From Sphingomonas sp. (GTDB lineage: Bacteria > Pseudomonadota > Alphaproteobacteria > Sphingomonadales > Sphingomonadaceae): a DNA stretch of 64,000 nucleotides. Numbering within the stretch: position 1 is the first letter of the stretch; the number at the start of each line of letters is the position of its first letter. Positions 8,855 through 17,464 of this stretch are shown here, one piece after another. The position numbers and the translations under genes were made by a program. A model generated the notes under the pieces. It was not told the DNA's origin. It saw only the letters and a program-made list of their open reading frames with translations, and did not search any database. Location: positions 1-64,000 of the forward strand of contig NZ_JANXNX010000082.1 in assembly GCF_025353885.1 (NCBI RefSeq), given 5' to 3'.

Positions 8855-9466
8855 TCAGGCCGAAGTGGCAGTCTTTACCTTTTCGACGGCGACCGCATAG
8901 CGGTTCTGGACCGGCTGTGCGATCTCGCCGAGGAGCTTCATGTAGTTTTCGCCGAACTTCTGCGCTTCACCGACGAAAGCCTCGAGCGAGGATTTGGCCA
9001 GTTCCGACTGGAGCTGGAAGAATTCGGTCGGCGACTTTACAGCGGCAAGCTGCTTAGCAGTCGCATTGGCTTTTTCCATCGAGGTGCGGCCATAATCGGT
9101 CGCATATTTCACGATCTCCTCGGTGCCCTTGGCGGCGACGCGGCCCGATGCGACGACGGCTTCGATGTTGTCCTTCGAGAACGCGACGAATTCTTCAAGA
9201 CCCTTAGAACCCTTTTCCATCGCGGACTTGACGCGCGTCGTGGCGTCGGCGGTGAAGTTGGTGGCTTTGTCCTGGATGTTGGTGAAAGTCTCGTTCACGG
9301 TTTTTTTTCCTTCGATGATGAGCGGAGTGGGTTTGATTGGGGCAGCGGCAATTGGCGGTTTGGGCGCAATCGGCTTGGTTGGTAGAGCATCTAGTTTAGA
9401 CGCAACTGGCTCTGGTTTTTTCGCCGCGGGAACCGCTGTTGGTTTGACAATAGGATTATGGGCCAC
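8855..9466 (-). CDS. phaP: Phasin (PHB granule-associated protein)
   Basis: About 203 residues with a phasin domain. Phasins coat polyhydroxybutyrate granules and control their number and size. The N-terminal 60 residues are Pro/Ala/Lys-rich. The rest is amphipathic helix (NIQDKATNF, then FAFSKDNIEA-like and QLQSELAKSSLEAFVGEAQ segments), typical of the phasin_2 family. The GTG at 9466 is chosen because GGAGAG precedes it; the longer upstream frame crosses the operator-like repeats. It lies downstream of phaC on the same strand and has its own promoter region and terminator. Confidence 0.9.
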   Translation of the reverse strand: MAHNPIVKPTAVPAAKKPEPVASKLDALPTKPIAPKPPIAAAPIKPTPLIIEGKKTVNETFTNIQDKATNFTADATTRVKSAMEKGSKGLEEFVAFSKDNIEAVVASGRVAAKGTEEIVKYATDYGRTSMEKANATAKQLAAVKSPTEFFQLQSELAKSSLEAFVGEAQKFGENYMKLLGEIAQPVQNRYAVAVEKVKTATSA

Positions 9467-9484
9467 TTCGCTCTCCAAGCGGTT

Positions 9485-9548
9485 ATGTTGCGCTGCACCA
9501 TATATCGCGGAAAAAAGCGAATGCAAGTGTTTTGTTGCAGTGCAACAT
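9485..9548 (-). promoter_or_regulatory. Two TGCARYGCAACAT operator candidates before phaP
   Basis: Plus-strand 9536-9548 reads TGCAGTGCAACAT, and its core GTTGCA-G-TGCAAC (9534-9546) is a perfect palindrome about a central base. Minus-strand 9497-9485 reads TGCAGCGCAACAT. The two copies are in opposite orientation, 19-80 bases upstream of the phaP start. Phasin genes are commonly repressed by PhaR, which binds TGC-rich palindromes, so these are candidate PhaR sites. The assignment to PhaR is inference. Confidence 0.6.
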
Positions 9549-9580
9549 CGTCCCATCCGCCGTTACGGCATGGTGAGTTT

Positions 9581-11191
9581 TCAGCGTGAGCGAACGTATC
9601 GGCCCGGGGCATCCTCGATCGCCGGAAGCACACCCTGGCCCGGAATTCGCGCGCCCGCAGCGGTCACATGGTCGGCCCCGAACCCACGCAGCCACGAGAT
9701 CCAGTCGGGCCACCAGCTCCCCCTGGTCTCGGTCGCCCCCGCAATGAATTCGTCCAGCGACGCCACCGAATTCTCGTTGATCCAATACTGGTATTTCTGC
9801 GCCGACGGTGGATTCACGACGCCCGCGATATGGCCCGACCCGGCCAGCACGAAGCGCAGCGGCCCGGTGAAATGTTCGGTTATCTTCCAGACACTTGCGA
9901 GCGGTGCGATATGATCCTCGCGGCCCGCCTGGATATAGGACGGGGTTTTCACCGTGGTCAGGTCGATCGACGCCCCACTGACCCGGATCGCTCCCGGTTT
10001 TGCCAGTTTATTGTCGCGATACAAGTCTTCGAGATAGCTTTTATGCCATTTCGCCGGCAGATTCGTCGTGTCGCCGTTCCAGTAAAGCAGGTCGAACGCC
10101 GGATAGTCCTTGCCCAACAGGTAATTGCTGACGACGTTGTTCCAGATCAGGTCGCGCCCGCGCAGCAGGTTGAAGGTCATCGCCAGGTAGCGGCCATCCA
10201 GATACCCATCCTTCGACAGCTTTTCGATCATCGCGATATTGGCGTCGTCGACGAAGTTCAGCAGTTCGCCGGCTTCCGAAAAATCGACCTGCGCTGTAAA
10301 GAACGTCGCGCTCTTGACCTTTTTGGCCTGCCCGCGGGCGGTCAGCACGGCAAGCGTCGCCGCAAGGGTCGTGCCCGCGACGCAATAGCCGACGGTGTGC
10401 ACCGATTTCACAGCGAGTACGTCGCGCACAGTATCGATCGCCGCGATCTGGGCGTCGACATAATCGTCCCAGACCACATCTTTCATCGACGCATCGGCTG
10501 ATTTCCAGCTGACCATGAACACCGTCAGCCCCTCCGCCACCGCCCAGCGGATAAAGCTTTTTTCGGGCGACAGGTCGAGGATGTAGAAGCGGTTGATCCA
10601 CGGCGGAAAGATGACCAGCGGAGTCTTTGCAACCGTGGGCGTCGTTGGCGTGTACTGGATAAGCTGGAACAGCGGCGTCTCGCACACGACCTTGCCCGGC
10701 GTGGTTGCGATATTGACGCCGACCTCGAACGCGGTCGGCGACACATGGGTCAACTGGCCGCGTTGCAAATCGGTCATCAGGTTCTGAAAGCCGGTGGCCA
10801 GACTGGCACCACTGGTCTCGATCGCCTTGTTCAGCGCCACCGGATTGGTCAGTGGCGAATTGGCCGGGCTCATCGCCTCGACCAGCGTCCGCATAGCAAA
10901 GGTCATGCGTGCCTTTTGCGCGGGGTCGACGCCGGGGACGGTGTCCACCATGTTCATCATGGCGTCAGCCATGACGCCATAGCCCTGGCGGACAAGGTCG
11001 AAGACCGGGTGCTCCCATTCGGGCCCGGCAAAGCGCTTGTCCTTCGGGTCAAGGCGGTCGCGCCCGACAGCGGCAATGGGGGCGAGCAACTGGCCCCAAC
11101 CGTCGAGAATGGCGTGGATCCCGGCTGCTGCCTCGTTTTCGACCGGCGGGTCGGCGGGGGGCGGGGTGGATGTATGGGGGTCTTGGCTCAC
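9581..11191 (-). CDS. phaC: Class I poly(3-hydroxyalkanoate) synthase PhaC
   Basis: About 536 residues. It polymerises 3-hydroxyacyl-CoA (mainly 3-hydroxybutyryl-CoA) into storage polyester. The alpha/beta-hydrolase fold carries the lipase-like box GYCVAG with catalytic Cys (about residue 270), an Asp in GREDHIAP and a His in AGSGHIAG. The N-terminal PhaC domain is present and the length suits class I (no PhaE partner). The GTG at 11191 is chosen because GAGG lies seven bases before it. It diverges from alaC across 97 bases. phaA, phaB and phaR are not in the window. Confidence 0.96.
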   Translation of the reverse strand: MSQDPHTSTPPPADPPVENEAAAGIHAILDGWGQLLAPIAAVGRDRLDPKDKRFAGPEWEHPVFDLVRQGYGVMADAMMNMVDTVPGVDPAQKARMTFAMRTLVEAMSPANSPLTNPVALNKAIETSGASLATGFQNLMTDLQRGQLTHVSPTAFEVGVNIATTPGKVVCETPLFQLIQYTPTTPTVAKTPLVIFPPWINRFYILDLSPEKSFIRWAVAEGLTVFMVSWKSADASMKDVVWDDYVDAQIAAIDTVRDVLAVKSVHTVGYCVAGTTLAATLAVLTARGQAKKVKSATFFTAQVDFSEAGELLNFVDDANIAMIEKLSKDGYLDGRYLAMTFNLLRGRDLIWNNVVSNYLLGKDYPAFDLLYWNGDTTNLPAKWHKSYLEDLYRDNKLAKPGAIRVSGASIDLTTVKTPSYIQAGREDHIAPLASVWKITEHFTGPLRFVLAGSGHIAGVVNPPSAQKYQYWINENSVASLDEFIAGATETRGSWWPDWISWLRGFGADHVTAAGARIPGQGVLPAIEDAPGRYVRSR

Positions 11192-11288
11192 TCTAATCCT
11201 CGCGCACTGGCTTTGACTGCATATACCATCAGGCACCAAGTCTGTTACAAGCCCCGTTCAATACCAACCAAATAGTGGAAAGGTCGAA

Positions 11289-12494
11289 ATGTCCGACGAA
11301 TTCTACCGCATGAAGCGGCTGCCGCCCTATGTCATCAGCGAAGTCAACGCGATGCGGGCAGCGGCGCGCGCGAGCGGGGAGGACATCATCGACCTGGGCA
11401 TGGGCAATCCCGACCTGCCGCCACCCCAACACGTCATCGACAAATTGTGCGAAGTCGCGCGCAAGCCCGATGCCCATGGCTATTCGGCGTCACGCGGTAT
11501 TCCCGGCCTCCGCAAAGCCCAGGCCGGTTACTACAAGCGGCGCTTCGGAGTCGATGTCGATGCCGACAGTGAAGTCGTGGTGACGATGGGGTCGAAGGAG
11601 GGACTTGCCAGCCTGGCCACCGCGATCACCGCGCCGGGCGATGTCGTGCTGGCCCCGAACCCCAGTTATCCGATCCACACCTTCGGATTCATCATTGCAG
11701 GCGCCACGATACGCAGCGTGCCGACCACGCCCGACGACCGGTATTTCGACAGCCTGGAACGCGCGATGCAATATACCGTGCCGCGCCCGAGCGTGCTGGT
11801 CGTGAACTATCCGTCGAACCCGACGGCGGAGACGGTCGATTTGGCCTTTTACGAACGCCTGGTCGCCTGGGCGCGTGATGCGGGCGTCTGGATCATCAGC
11901 GATCTTGCCTATTCGGAATTATATTACGACGGCAATCCGACCGTCTCTATCCTGCAGGTGAAGGGCGCCAAGGACGTCGCCATCGAGTTCACCTCGCTGT
12001 CGAAAACCTATTCGATGGCGGGTTGGCGGATCGGCTTTGCGGTCGGCAATCAAAAGCTGATCGCGGCGATGACGCGGGTGAAGTCGTATCTCGACTATGG
12101 CGCCTTCACGCCGATCCAGGCAGCAGCCTGTGCCGCGCTGAACGGACCGCAGGATATCGTCGCCACCAATCGCGCGCTGTATCACAAGCGCCGCGACGTG
12201 CTGGTCGACAGTTTCGGTCGGGCCGGGTGGGACATCCCGCCGCCACGCGCATCGATGTTCTGCTGGGCCCCCCTGCCACCCGCGCTGGCGCATCTGGGGT
12301 CGCTGGAGTTCACCAAGCAGTTGCTGACTCACGCCGGCGTCGCGGTCGCGCCCGGTGTCGGTTACGGCGAAGATGGCGAAGGTTTCGTGCGGATCGCGAT
12401 GGTCGAGAACGAACAGCGCATCCGACAGGCGGCGCGCAACGTGAAAAAATACCTGGCGAGCATGGGCGTCAATACGGGCGCGAATACGGGGTAG
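11289..12494 (+). CDS. alaC: Glutamate-pyruvate (alanine) aminotransferase AlaC-like
   Basis: A 401-residue fold-type I PLP aminotransferase. It resembles E. coli AlaC throughout, from the RLPPYV start through IIDLGMGNPD, HGYSASRGIP, GSKEGLA and PNPSYPIH to the PLP Lys in SLSKTYSMAGWR (about K239). The expected reaction is glutamate plus pyruvate to alanine plus 2-oxoglutarate. An LL-diaminopimelate aminotransferase role is less likely but shares the family. The C-terminus is a repetitive Asn-Thr-Gly tail. A long palindrome follows the stop. Confidence 0.85.
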   Translation: MSDEFYRMKRLPPYVISEVNAMRAAARASGEDIIDLGMGNPDLPPPQHVIDKLCEVARKPDAHGYSASRGIPGLRKAQAGYYKRRFGVDVDADSEVVVTMGSKEGLASLATAITAPGDVVLAPNPSYPIHTFGFIIAGATIRSVPTTPDDRYFDSLERAMQYTVPRPSVLVVNYPSNPTAETVDLAFYERLVAWARDAGVWIISDLAYSELYYDGNPTVSILQVKGAKDVAIEFTSLSKTYSMAGWRIGFAVGNQKLIAAMTRVKSYLDYGAFTPIQAAACAALNGPQDIVATNRALYHKRRDVLVDSFGRAGWDIPPPRASMFCWAPLPPALAHLGSLEFTKQLLTHAGVAVAPGVGYGEDGEGFVRIAMVENEQRIRQAARNVKKYLASMGVNTGANTG

Positions 12495-12513
12495 AGTTCG
12501 GCTTTCAAATCCC

Positions 12514-12606
12514 GTCACCCCGGCGAAGGCCGGCGCCTATACGATTGTCGGATCGGGCGCATTTCTTTCTGACATCCGTATAGGCCCCGGCCTTCGCCGG
12601 GGTGAC
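12514..12606. repeat. Long-stem extragenic palindrome, copy A
   Basis: Arms 12514-12543 and 12577-12606 (30 bases each) are complementary with one mismatch, around a 33-base loop. The stem opens with gtcaccccggcgaaggccgg. The loop reads as the reverse complement of the loop of the element at 54136-54244, so this is a family member in opposite orientation. It lies in the gap after alaC and could also act as a transcript-end structure, although no T run follows. Confidence 0.9.
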
Positions 12607-12667
12607 GGTAATCGCGGGCAAGAACTGCCGCTTGAACCTGTGGCGTCGGGGGTTCACTAATGCGGGG

Positions 12668-13156
12668 ATGACGATCGATGCGCCTGCGGTTTCCGAAATT
12701 GCCCATACCATCCAGTTGGCCGTCGCGCCGGTGTTCCTGCTGGCGGGGATCGGAGGTTTCATCAACGTGATAGCAGGACGCCTGAACCGCGTCGTCGATC
12801 GTTCGCGACTGATCGAGACACTTCATCCCGCATCGAGCGGCGACGAACATGCGCGTCATGTCTGGGAACTGCGCCTGCTCGATCGCCGGATCGCGCTGGC
12901 GTCGAATGCGATATTCCTGTGCGTTGCAAGTGCTCTGGCGGTTTGCGTGGTGGTGACATTGCTGTTCGTGTCCGAACTGGCCAACCTGAAATACGCGACC
13001 AGCGTGTCGCTGCTGTTCGTGCTGGCGATGATCCTGCTGGCGGCGGGGCTGGTGCTGTTCCTGATCGAGACGCGCGTCGCGGTGCACGGCATCCGGATTC
13101 GCGAAGACCTGCTGGAGCGCGATCGTCGCGGACGGTTCCGGTTTTTGACCCGCTGA
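12668..13156 (+). CDS. DUF2721 membrane protein
   Basis: A 162-residue inner-membrane protein of the DUF2721 family, function unknown. Hydrophobic segments are seen near residues 13-38, 80-105 and 112-135. The charged stretch NVIAGRLNRVVDRSR after the first segment and the paired LRLLDRRIALA before the second are family features. The ATG at 12668 follows a GCGGGG site; a longer frame would begin inside the palindrome. It ends three bases before recF, so the two are probably one transcript. Nothing in the sequence links it to DNA repair. Confidence 0.85.
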   Translation: MTIDAPAVSEIAHTIQLAVAPVFLLAGIGGFINVIAGRLNRVVDRSRLIETLHPASSGDEHARHVWELRLLDRRIALASNAIFLCVASALAVCVVVTLLFVSELANLKYATSVSLLFVLAMILLAAGLVLFLIETRVAVHGIRIREDLLERDRRGRFRFLTR

Positions 13157-13159
13157 ACC

Positions 13160-14233
13160 ATGGCCATCGTGCGCCTGTCGCTGGGCGATTTCCGTTCCTA
13201 TCCAGATGCCCTGGTCGAAGTGGGGTCGGGCATCGTCGTGCTGACCGGCGATAACGGCGCGGGCAAGACCAATATCCTGGAGGCGGTGTCGCTGTTCGCC
13301 CCCGGACGCGGGCTGCGCGGCGCGCCGTTCCGCGAGATGGCGCGGACCGATGGCGGTGGTGGCTTTTCCGTCGCGGCGCGCCTGGTGCCGCGCGCTGGCG
13401 AAACCTCGGTCGATCTCGGCACCGGCAGCGAACCGACGACCCCCGACCGCCGGATCGTGCGCGTCAATGGTGCGGCTTCACCATCGACAGCGCTTGGCGA
13501 ATGGCTGTCGCTGGTATGGCTGACGCCCGCGATGGATCGGATTTTCGCCGACGCTGCGGGCGAACGTCGCCGGTTCCTCGACCGACTGGTGCTGGCGCGC
13601 AACCCCGGCCACGCCCACCACGCCACCCGTTACGAGGCGGCCATGCGCCAGCGCAATCGCCTGCTGACCGACGAAGCGCCCGACGCCGAATGGCTGGCCG
13701 CGCTGGAGGCGGCGATGGTCGAACATGGTGTCGCGCTGGCGGCGGCACGGCAGGCGCTGGTCGATGAACTGGGCCAGCGGATCGCCGCCGAACCGGCCGG
13801 GCCGTTCGCGCGCGCGGGACTGACACTGGCCGGATGGACCTGCGAAAACTTCGCGCGTGACCTGCGCGAGGGACGGGTGCGCGATGCCGCCGCCGGGCGG
13901 ACGCTGACCGGACCGCACCGGCAGGATTTGATGGTTACGCACATCGACAAGGGGCAGGCGGCGGCGCGGTGTTCGACCGGCGAACAGAAGGCGCTGCTGA
14001 TCGGGATCGTGCTGGCACATGCCGATCTGGTCGCCGATGCGATCGGGCGCGCGCCGATATTGTTGCTCGATGAAGTCGCCGCGCATCTTGACCCGCTGCG
14101 TCGCGCGGCGTTGTTCGAACGGATTTCGGCGGCGGGGTATCAGGCGTGGCTGACCGGGACCGAGGCGGTGCTGTTCGAAGCCGTGCCACAGGATGCAACG
14201 CGATTGCGCGTGGCGGGTGGGCGGCTGATCTAA
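13160..14233 (+). CDS. recF: DNA replication/repair protein RecF
   Basis: A 357-residue SMC-like ATPase that helps load RecA at gaps with RecO and RecR. The Walker A motif GDNGAGKT is at residues 30-37, the ABC signature-like STGEQKALL near 270, and Walker [13 protein letters not shown] near 300. The N-terminus LSLGDFRSY is typical. The length is normal. It is far from dnaN (30901), unlike the dnaA-dnaN-recF order of many bacteria, which fits alphaproteobacterial genomes where this cluster is often broken. Confidence 0.95.
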   Translation: MAIVRLSLGDFRSYPDALVEVGSGIVVLTGDNGAGKTNILEAVSLFAPGRGLRGAPFREMARTDGGGGFSVAARLVPRAGETSVDLGTGSEPTTPDRRIVRVNGAASPSTALGEWLSLVWLTPAMDRIFADAAGERRRFLDRLVLARNPGHAHHATRYEAAMRQRNRLLTDEAPDAEWLAALEAAMVEHGVALAAARQALVDELGQRIAAEPAGPFARAGLTLAGWTCENFARDLREGRVRDAAAGRTLTGPHRQDLMVTHIDKGQAAARCSTGEQKALLIGIVLAHADLVADAIGRAPILLLDEVAAHLDPLRRAALFERISAAGYQAWLTGTEAVLFEAVPQDATRLRVAGGRLI

Positions 14234-14248
14234 CCGCTGGCGGCGGGT

Positions 14249-14965
14249 TTAGAGCCGGGTTTTGCTCGACCCGCAGATGACCGATCCGCTGCCCCGGCTG
14301 ACGACGGTGCAAGCGGGTCTTCCCGATATGGTCACGGTGCCGGTGCCGTTGGCGACGACATTGGCTGATCGCCGCGCCGCCGCCTTTACAACGGCCGAGC
14401 CATCGGATGTCAGGCGCAGGTCGCTGATCGCGAGCGCGCTGGCGTCGAACACACCGGCGCCGCGAATGGCGGCATGGGCCTGGGCTGCCTGGCCGGTAAT
14501 AGTCAGGACTCCCGCGCCGGCCATGCCGATGTCGAGCGTATCAGCCTCGACCGAAGCGACGACCAAGGCGCCCGAACCGTCCTGCGCGATGTTGACGGTT
14601 GGTCCGCGCATATGGTCGACCCTGACCGTCGATGCACCACTCGACCCGATGCTGCGCAACTCGGCGGTGGTCAGCCGGATGGTCGCGGGGCCGGGGTTTT
14701 CGCCCTGCCAGCCGCCCCATGCGTTGCGCGCCGCCTTGATGACGAGCATCTGGCCCTGCGCCTGCACGCTGGTCCGCTCGATCGCCTGTTCGGTGCCCGA
14801 AATCTGCGCCGACGGGCCGCGACCCGTGACGATTTCGATGATGAACGTACCTTCGATCCGGACGCGATCGAACTGAGTGATCGTCAGCGAGCGGGTCCGG
14901 GCGACGGCGGGCGTGGCGACCAGGGCGATCACGAGGAGCAGGGTTCTTATGGTGCCGCTTTGCAC
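14249..14965 (-). CDS. Exported DUF2807 (GIN domain) protein
   Basis: A 238-residue protein with an N-terminal signal peptide (hydrophobic LLLVIALVATPAVA, cleavage expected after the ARA-like site near 22). The rest is a beta-helix-like putative auto-transporter adhesin head domain (DUF2807): repeating short beta strands with Gly-Ser turns such as SGASTVRV, DGSGALVV, MAGAGVLTI and NGTGTVTISG. Family members are found in cell envelopes, and no enzymatic role is known. It lies 8 bases downstream of carD on the same strand. It converges with recF 15 bases away. Confidence 0.82.
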   Translation of the reverse strand: MQSGTIRTLLLVIALVATPAVARTRSLTITQFDRVRIEGTFIIEIVTGRGPSAQISGTEQAIERTSVQAQGQMLVIKAARNAWGGWQGENPGPATIRLTTAELRSIGSSGASTVRVDHMRGPTVNIAQDGSGALVVASVEADTLDIGMAGAGVLTITGQAAQAHAAIRGAGVFDASALAISDLRLTSDGSAVVKAAARRSANVVANGTGTVTISGRPACTVVSRGSGSVICGSSKTRL

Positions 14966-14973
14966 GGGGTTGA

Positions 14974-15519
14974 TCAGGCGGACGGCGCGGTCTTGTTATA
15001 GATCGCGGCCGAAGCGCGCAGGATCTCGAGCAGCTTTTCCAGCGCCTTGGGCTCGTCGAGTTGTTCCATCGCCGCCAGTTCGCGGGCGAGACGGCTGGCC
15101 GCCGCTTCGAAGATCTGGCGTTCGGAATAGCTTTGTTCGGGCTGGTCGTCGGCACGGAACAGGTCGCGGACCACCTCGGCGATCGACACCAGGTCGCCCG
15201 AATTGATCTTTGCCTCATATTCCTGCGCGCGACGCGACCACATCGTCCGCTTGACGCGGGGCTTGCCCTTCAACGTATCGAGCGCCTCGTCCATCTGCTT
15301 GTTCGACGAGAGCTTGCGCATCCCGACACTTTCGGCCTTGTTGGTCGGTACGCGCAGGGTCATGCGTTCCTTCTCGAAGCGCAGGACATACAGTTCGAGC
15401 GCCATTCCGGCGATTTCGGATTTCTGCAGTTCGATGACGCGTCCGACGCCGTGTTTTGGATACACGACGTAATCGCCGACATCGAAAATCAGGACGGTGG
15501 CGGTGGCATTGGCAGCCAT
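14974..15519 (-). CDS. carD: CarD family transcriptional regulator
   Basis: A 181-residue RNA polymerase-binding protein. The N-terminal Tudor-like domain carries FDVGDYVVYPKHGVGRV, which contacts the beta subunit. The helical C-terminal half includes a conserved MWSRRAQEYEAKI segment with the Trp that stabilises open promoter complexes. CarD proteins control rRNA promoters and stress genes. The length is normal for alphaproteobacteria. The 204-base upstream gap is free of genes and probably holds its promoter. In many relatives carD follows fdxA; here it is about 9 kb away. Confidence 0.94.
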   Translation of the reverse strand: MAANATATVLIFDVGDYVVYPKHGVGRVIELQKSEIAGMALELYVLRFEKERMTLRVPTNKAESVGMRKLSSNKQMDEALDTLKGKPRVKRTMWSRRAQEYEAKINSGDLVSIAEVVRDLFRADDQPEQSYSERQIFEAAASRLARELAAMEQLDEPKALEKLLEILRASAAIYNKTAPSA

Positions 15520-15723
15520 GTATTACGACCTTTCTAGCGGAAACAGCGCGCGGGCATCGGCGAGAGTGCGGCGCGGGAACACGCTGCAGTTCGACGACGA
15601 TGGGACTGTTCCGATTGTGACACTCCGAAGGCTGGCGCAGCAGTTCGACCGCGCCGCTTGCGAACCTTTTAACAGATTCGCCACAAAAATGCCAGCGCCG
15701 GGTATTTTGTTGCGCGGGTGGCG

Positions 15724-17112
15724 TCAGTTCAGCGGCCCGACGGGGCGAACCGCATCCACTTCCCGGGTGTCGAGCGAACGTATCCCCGGGTTCAGCCGGG
15801 CGACGCTGCACAGCCCCGCGACCAGGGCTAGGCCACAGGCGATCAGCGCGGGGATCGAACCGCCGCCCAGCCCCAAAGCGAGCAGGGCTGCAACCAGCGT
15901 CGCGCCCATCGTCTGACCGCACAGCCGGATCGTCGAAATCAGCCCGCCCGCCGCCGCCGCCCGTTCGCTTGGCGCGGACCCGATGATGAGGCGCGCGTTG
16001 GGCGACATGAACATGCCGAACCCCGCGCCGCACAGCGACATCCGCCAAGCGACATCGAAATAGGTCGGCGCGGCTGGCATGAACGCGATCAGCAGCAGTG
16101 CGACGATGCCGACGCCCATGCCAATGCCCCCCAGCAGTCCCGCCGGGTAACGATCGGACAAGGTGCCCGCCAGCGGGGCAACGAACAGGGTCGTCAGCGG
16201 CCATGGCGCCATCATTGCGCCGACCTGCGACGGGGTGAAGCCATAGCTGTGTTCGAGGCGGAAGGGCAGCGACACCAGCAACGTCATCGATGCGATAAAG
16301 ACCGTGAACCCGCCGATCGCCGACAGCGCCAGCACCGGGCGGGCCAGCAGGTCGACCGGCAGGACGGGGCGCGGTTCGCGCTTCTGGTTGCGGACCAGCA
16401 CGACCGCGAGGCCAACGCCGATAGCGGTGACGAACGCCGACACCAGCGGCGACGAACCGTGGACCGCGCTCTCCAGCCCGCCGATCAGCAGGCCGAAGGT
16501 CGCCGCGCACAACAGCGCGCCGGCAAAGTCATAGGGTTCGTTGCGCGGTGGCGGATTGGGCAGGAACGCGCCGAGCGCGAGCGACGCCAGCGCGAACGGC
16601 ACGGCGGCTGCAAACAGCCACGGCCAGTTCGCGAACGACAGCAGGAAGCCACCCGCGGTCGGCGCCAGCGCTCCTGCGCTGGAAACGACGACGCTGTTGA
16701 AACCAAGGCCGCGCCCCAGCTTCTCGGGCGAATAAAGCGTCCGCAACATGGCCGAGGTGACGCTCAGCACCGCCGCCGCGCCTAGCGCCTGGAACGCGCG
16801 AACGACCAGCAGGAACGGCAGGGTATTGGCAAAGAAGGCGAGCAGGCTGGCAGCGGCGAACAGGATCTGGCCGTATTGGTAAAGCCGCCGCAGCCCGATG
16901 CGGTCGCCGATTGCCGATAGCGGCAACAGCGTCATGACTAGGATGAGTTGGTACACGGTTATGATCAGCACCGCCGCGGACGAATCGACGCCCAGGTCGC
17001 GCGCGATCGTCGGCAGCGCGACATTGGCGATGCCACCGTCAAGGATCACGAGCGCGGTGCCGAACGAAATGCTGGCGATCCCGGCGATAGTCTTTATGCG
17101 GTCGCGGTCCAT
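15724..17112 (-). CDS. MFS transporter, DHA2 (EmrB/QacA-like) drug efflux type
   Basis: About 462 residues with 14 predicted membrane segments. Motif A is visible as LSAIGDRIGLRRLY and the first helix contains ILDGGIANVALPTIARDLG, the signature of drug:H+ antiporter family 2. It probably exports hydrophobic cations or antimicrobials, but the substrate cannot be predicted. The ATG at 17112 is preferred because AAAGGG lies six bases upstream; ATGs at 17118 and 17160 are alternatives. No membrane-fusion partner or regulator is adjacent. Confidence 0.85.
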   Translation of the reverse strand: MDRDRIKTIAGIASISFGTALVILDGGIANVALPTIARDLGVDSSAAVLIITVYQLILVMTLLPLSAIGDRIGLRRLYQYGQILFAAASLLAFFANTLPFLLVVRAFQALGAAAVLSVTSAMLRTLYSPEKLGRGLGFNSVVVSSAGALAPTAGGFLLSFANWPWLFAAAVPFALASLALGAFLPNPPPRNEPYDFAGALLCAATFGLLIGGLESAVHGSSPLVSAFVTAIGVGLAVVLVRNQKREPRPVLPVDLLARPVLALSAIGGFTVFIASMTLLVSLPFRLEHSYGFTPSQVGAMMAPWPLTTLFVAPLAGTLSDRYPAGLLGGIGMGVGIVALLLIAFMPAAPTYFDVAWRMSLCGAGFGMFMSPNARLIIGSAPSERAAAAGGLISTIRLCGQTMGATLVAALLALGLGGGSIPALIACGLALVAGLCSVARLNPGIRSLDTREVDAVRPVGPLN

Positions 17113-17249
17113 CGCCATCCCTTTGACCCGCACGGCCGCGCTCGCAACCCCGAATAGCATGCCCTACTTCGCCCGATGAGGCGACGCATCGGCGAATTTA
17201 ACCGGGTGCCAATAGCGGTGCGGCGGACTTTTTAGCCACGGCCATGTGC

Positions 17250-17323
17250 TGGATGCCCCGCAAGGACTCGAACCTCGATAAACGGTATCAGAAACCGGTG
17301 TCTTACCATTAGACGACGGGGCA
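17250..17323 (-). tRNA. tRNA-Gln (anticodon CTG)
   Basis: A 74-base tRNA on the minus strand with acceptor stem tgccccg/cggggca, D arm gtct-aatggta-agac, anticodon loop ttctgat (anticodon CTG, U33, A37), T loop ttcgagt and an encoded CCA. The U1-A72 pair is typical of glutamine tRNAs. The discriminator base reads T, which is unusual, and the first anticodon-stem pair is a mismatch. The gene lies between the MFS transporter and the ppx/gppA homologue. Confidence 0.87.
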
Positions 17324-17464
17324 ATCGGGGACGCCAATAAGTAACCCGCTATTTCAAGTCAACGGTCTTGCGACACGCCAGTTGCCCGATCCACCGCCTT
17401 CGGCTAGCATCGCCCCAAGTGCTGCGCGCGAGCTTTTGCGCGGGTGATTTTCGAAGGTATCGGC

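Noticed and set aside
9668-10501. Open frame of 277 codons on the plus strand
   Set aside because: Antisense to phaC; composition is that of a shadow frame and there is no ribosome binding site.
15215-16510. 431-codon minus-strand frame
   Set aside because: Runs across the carD and MFS genes and the gap between them in another frame; no motif and Arg/Gly-rich shadow composition.
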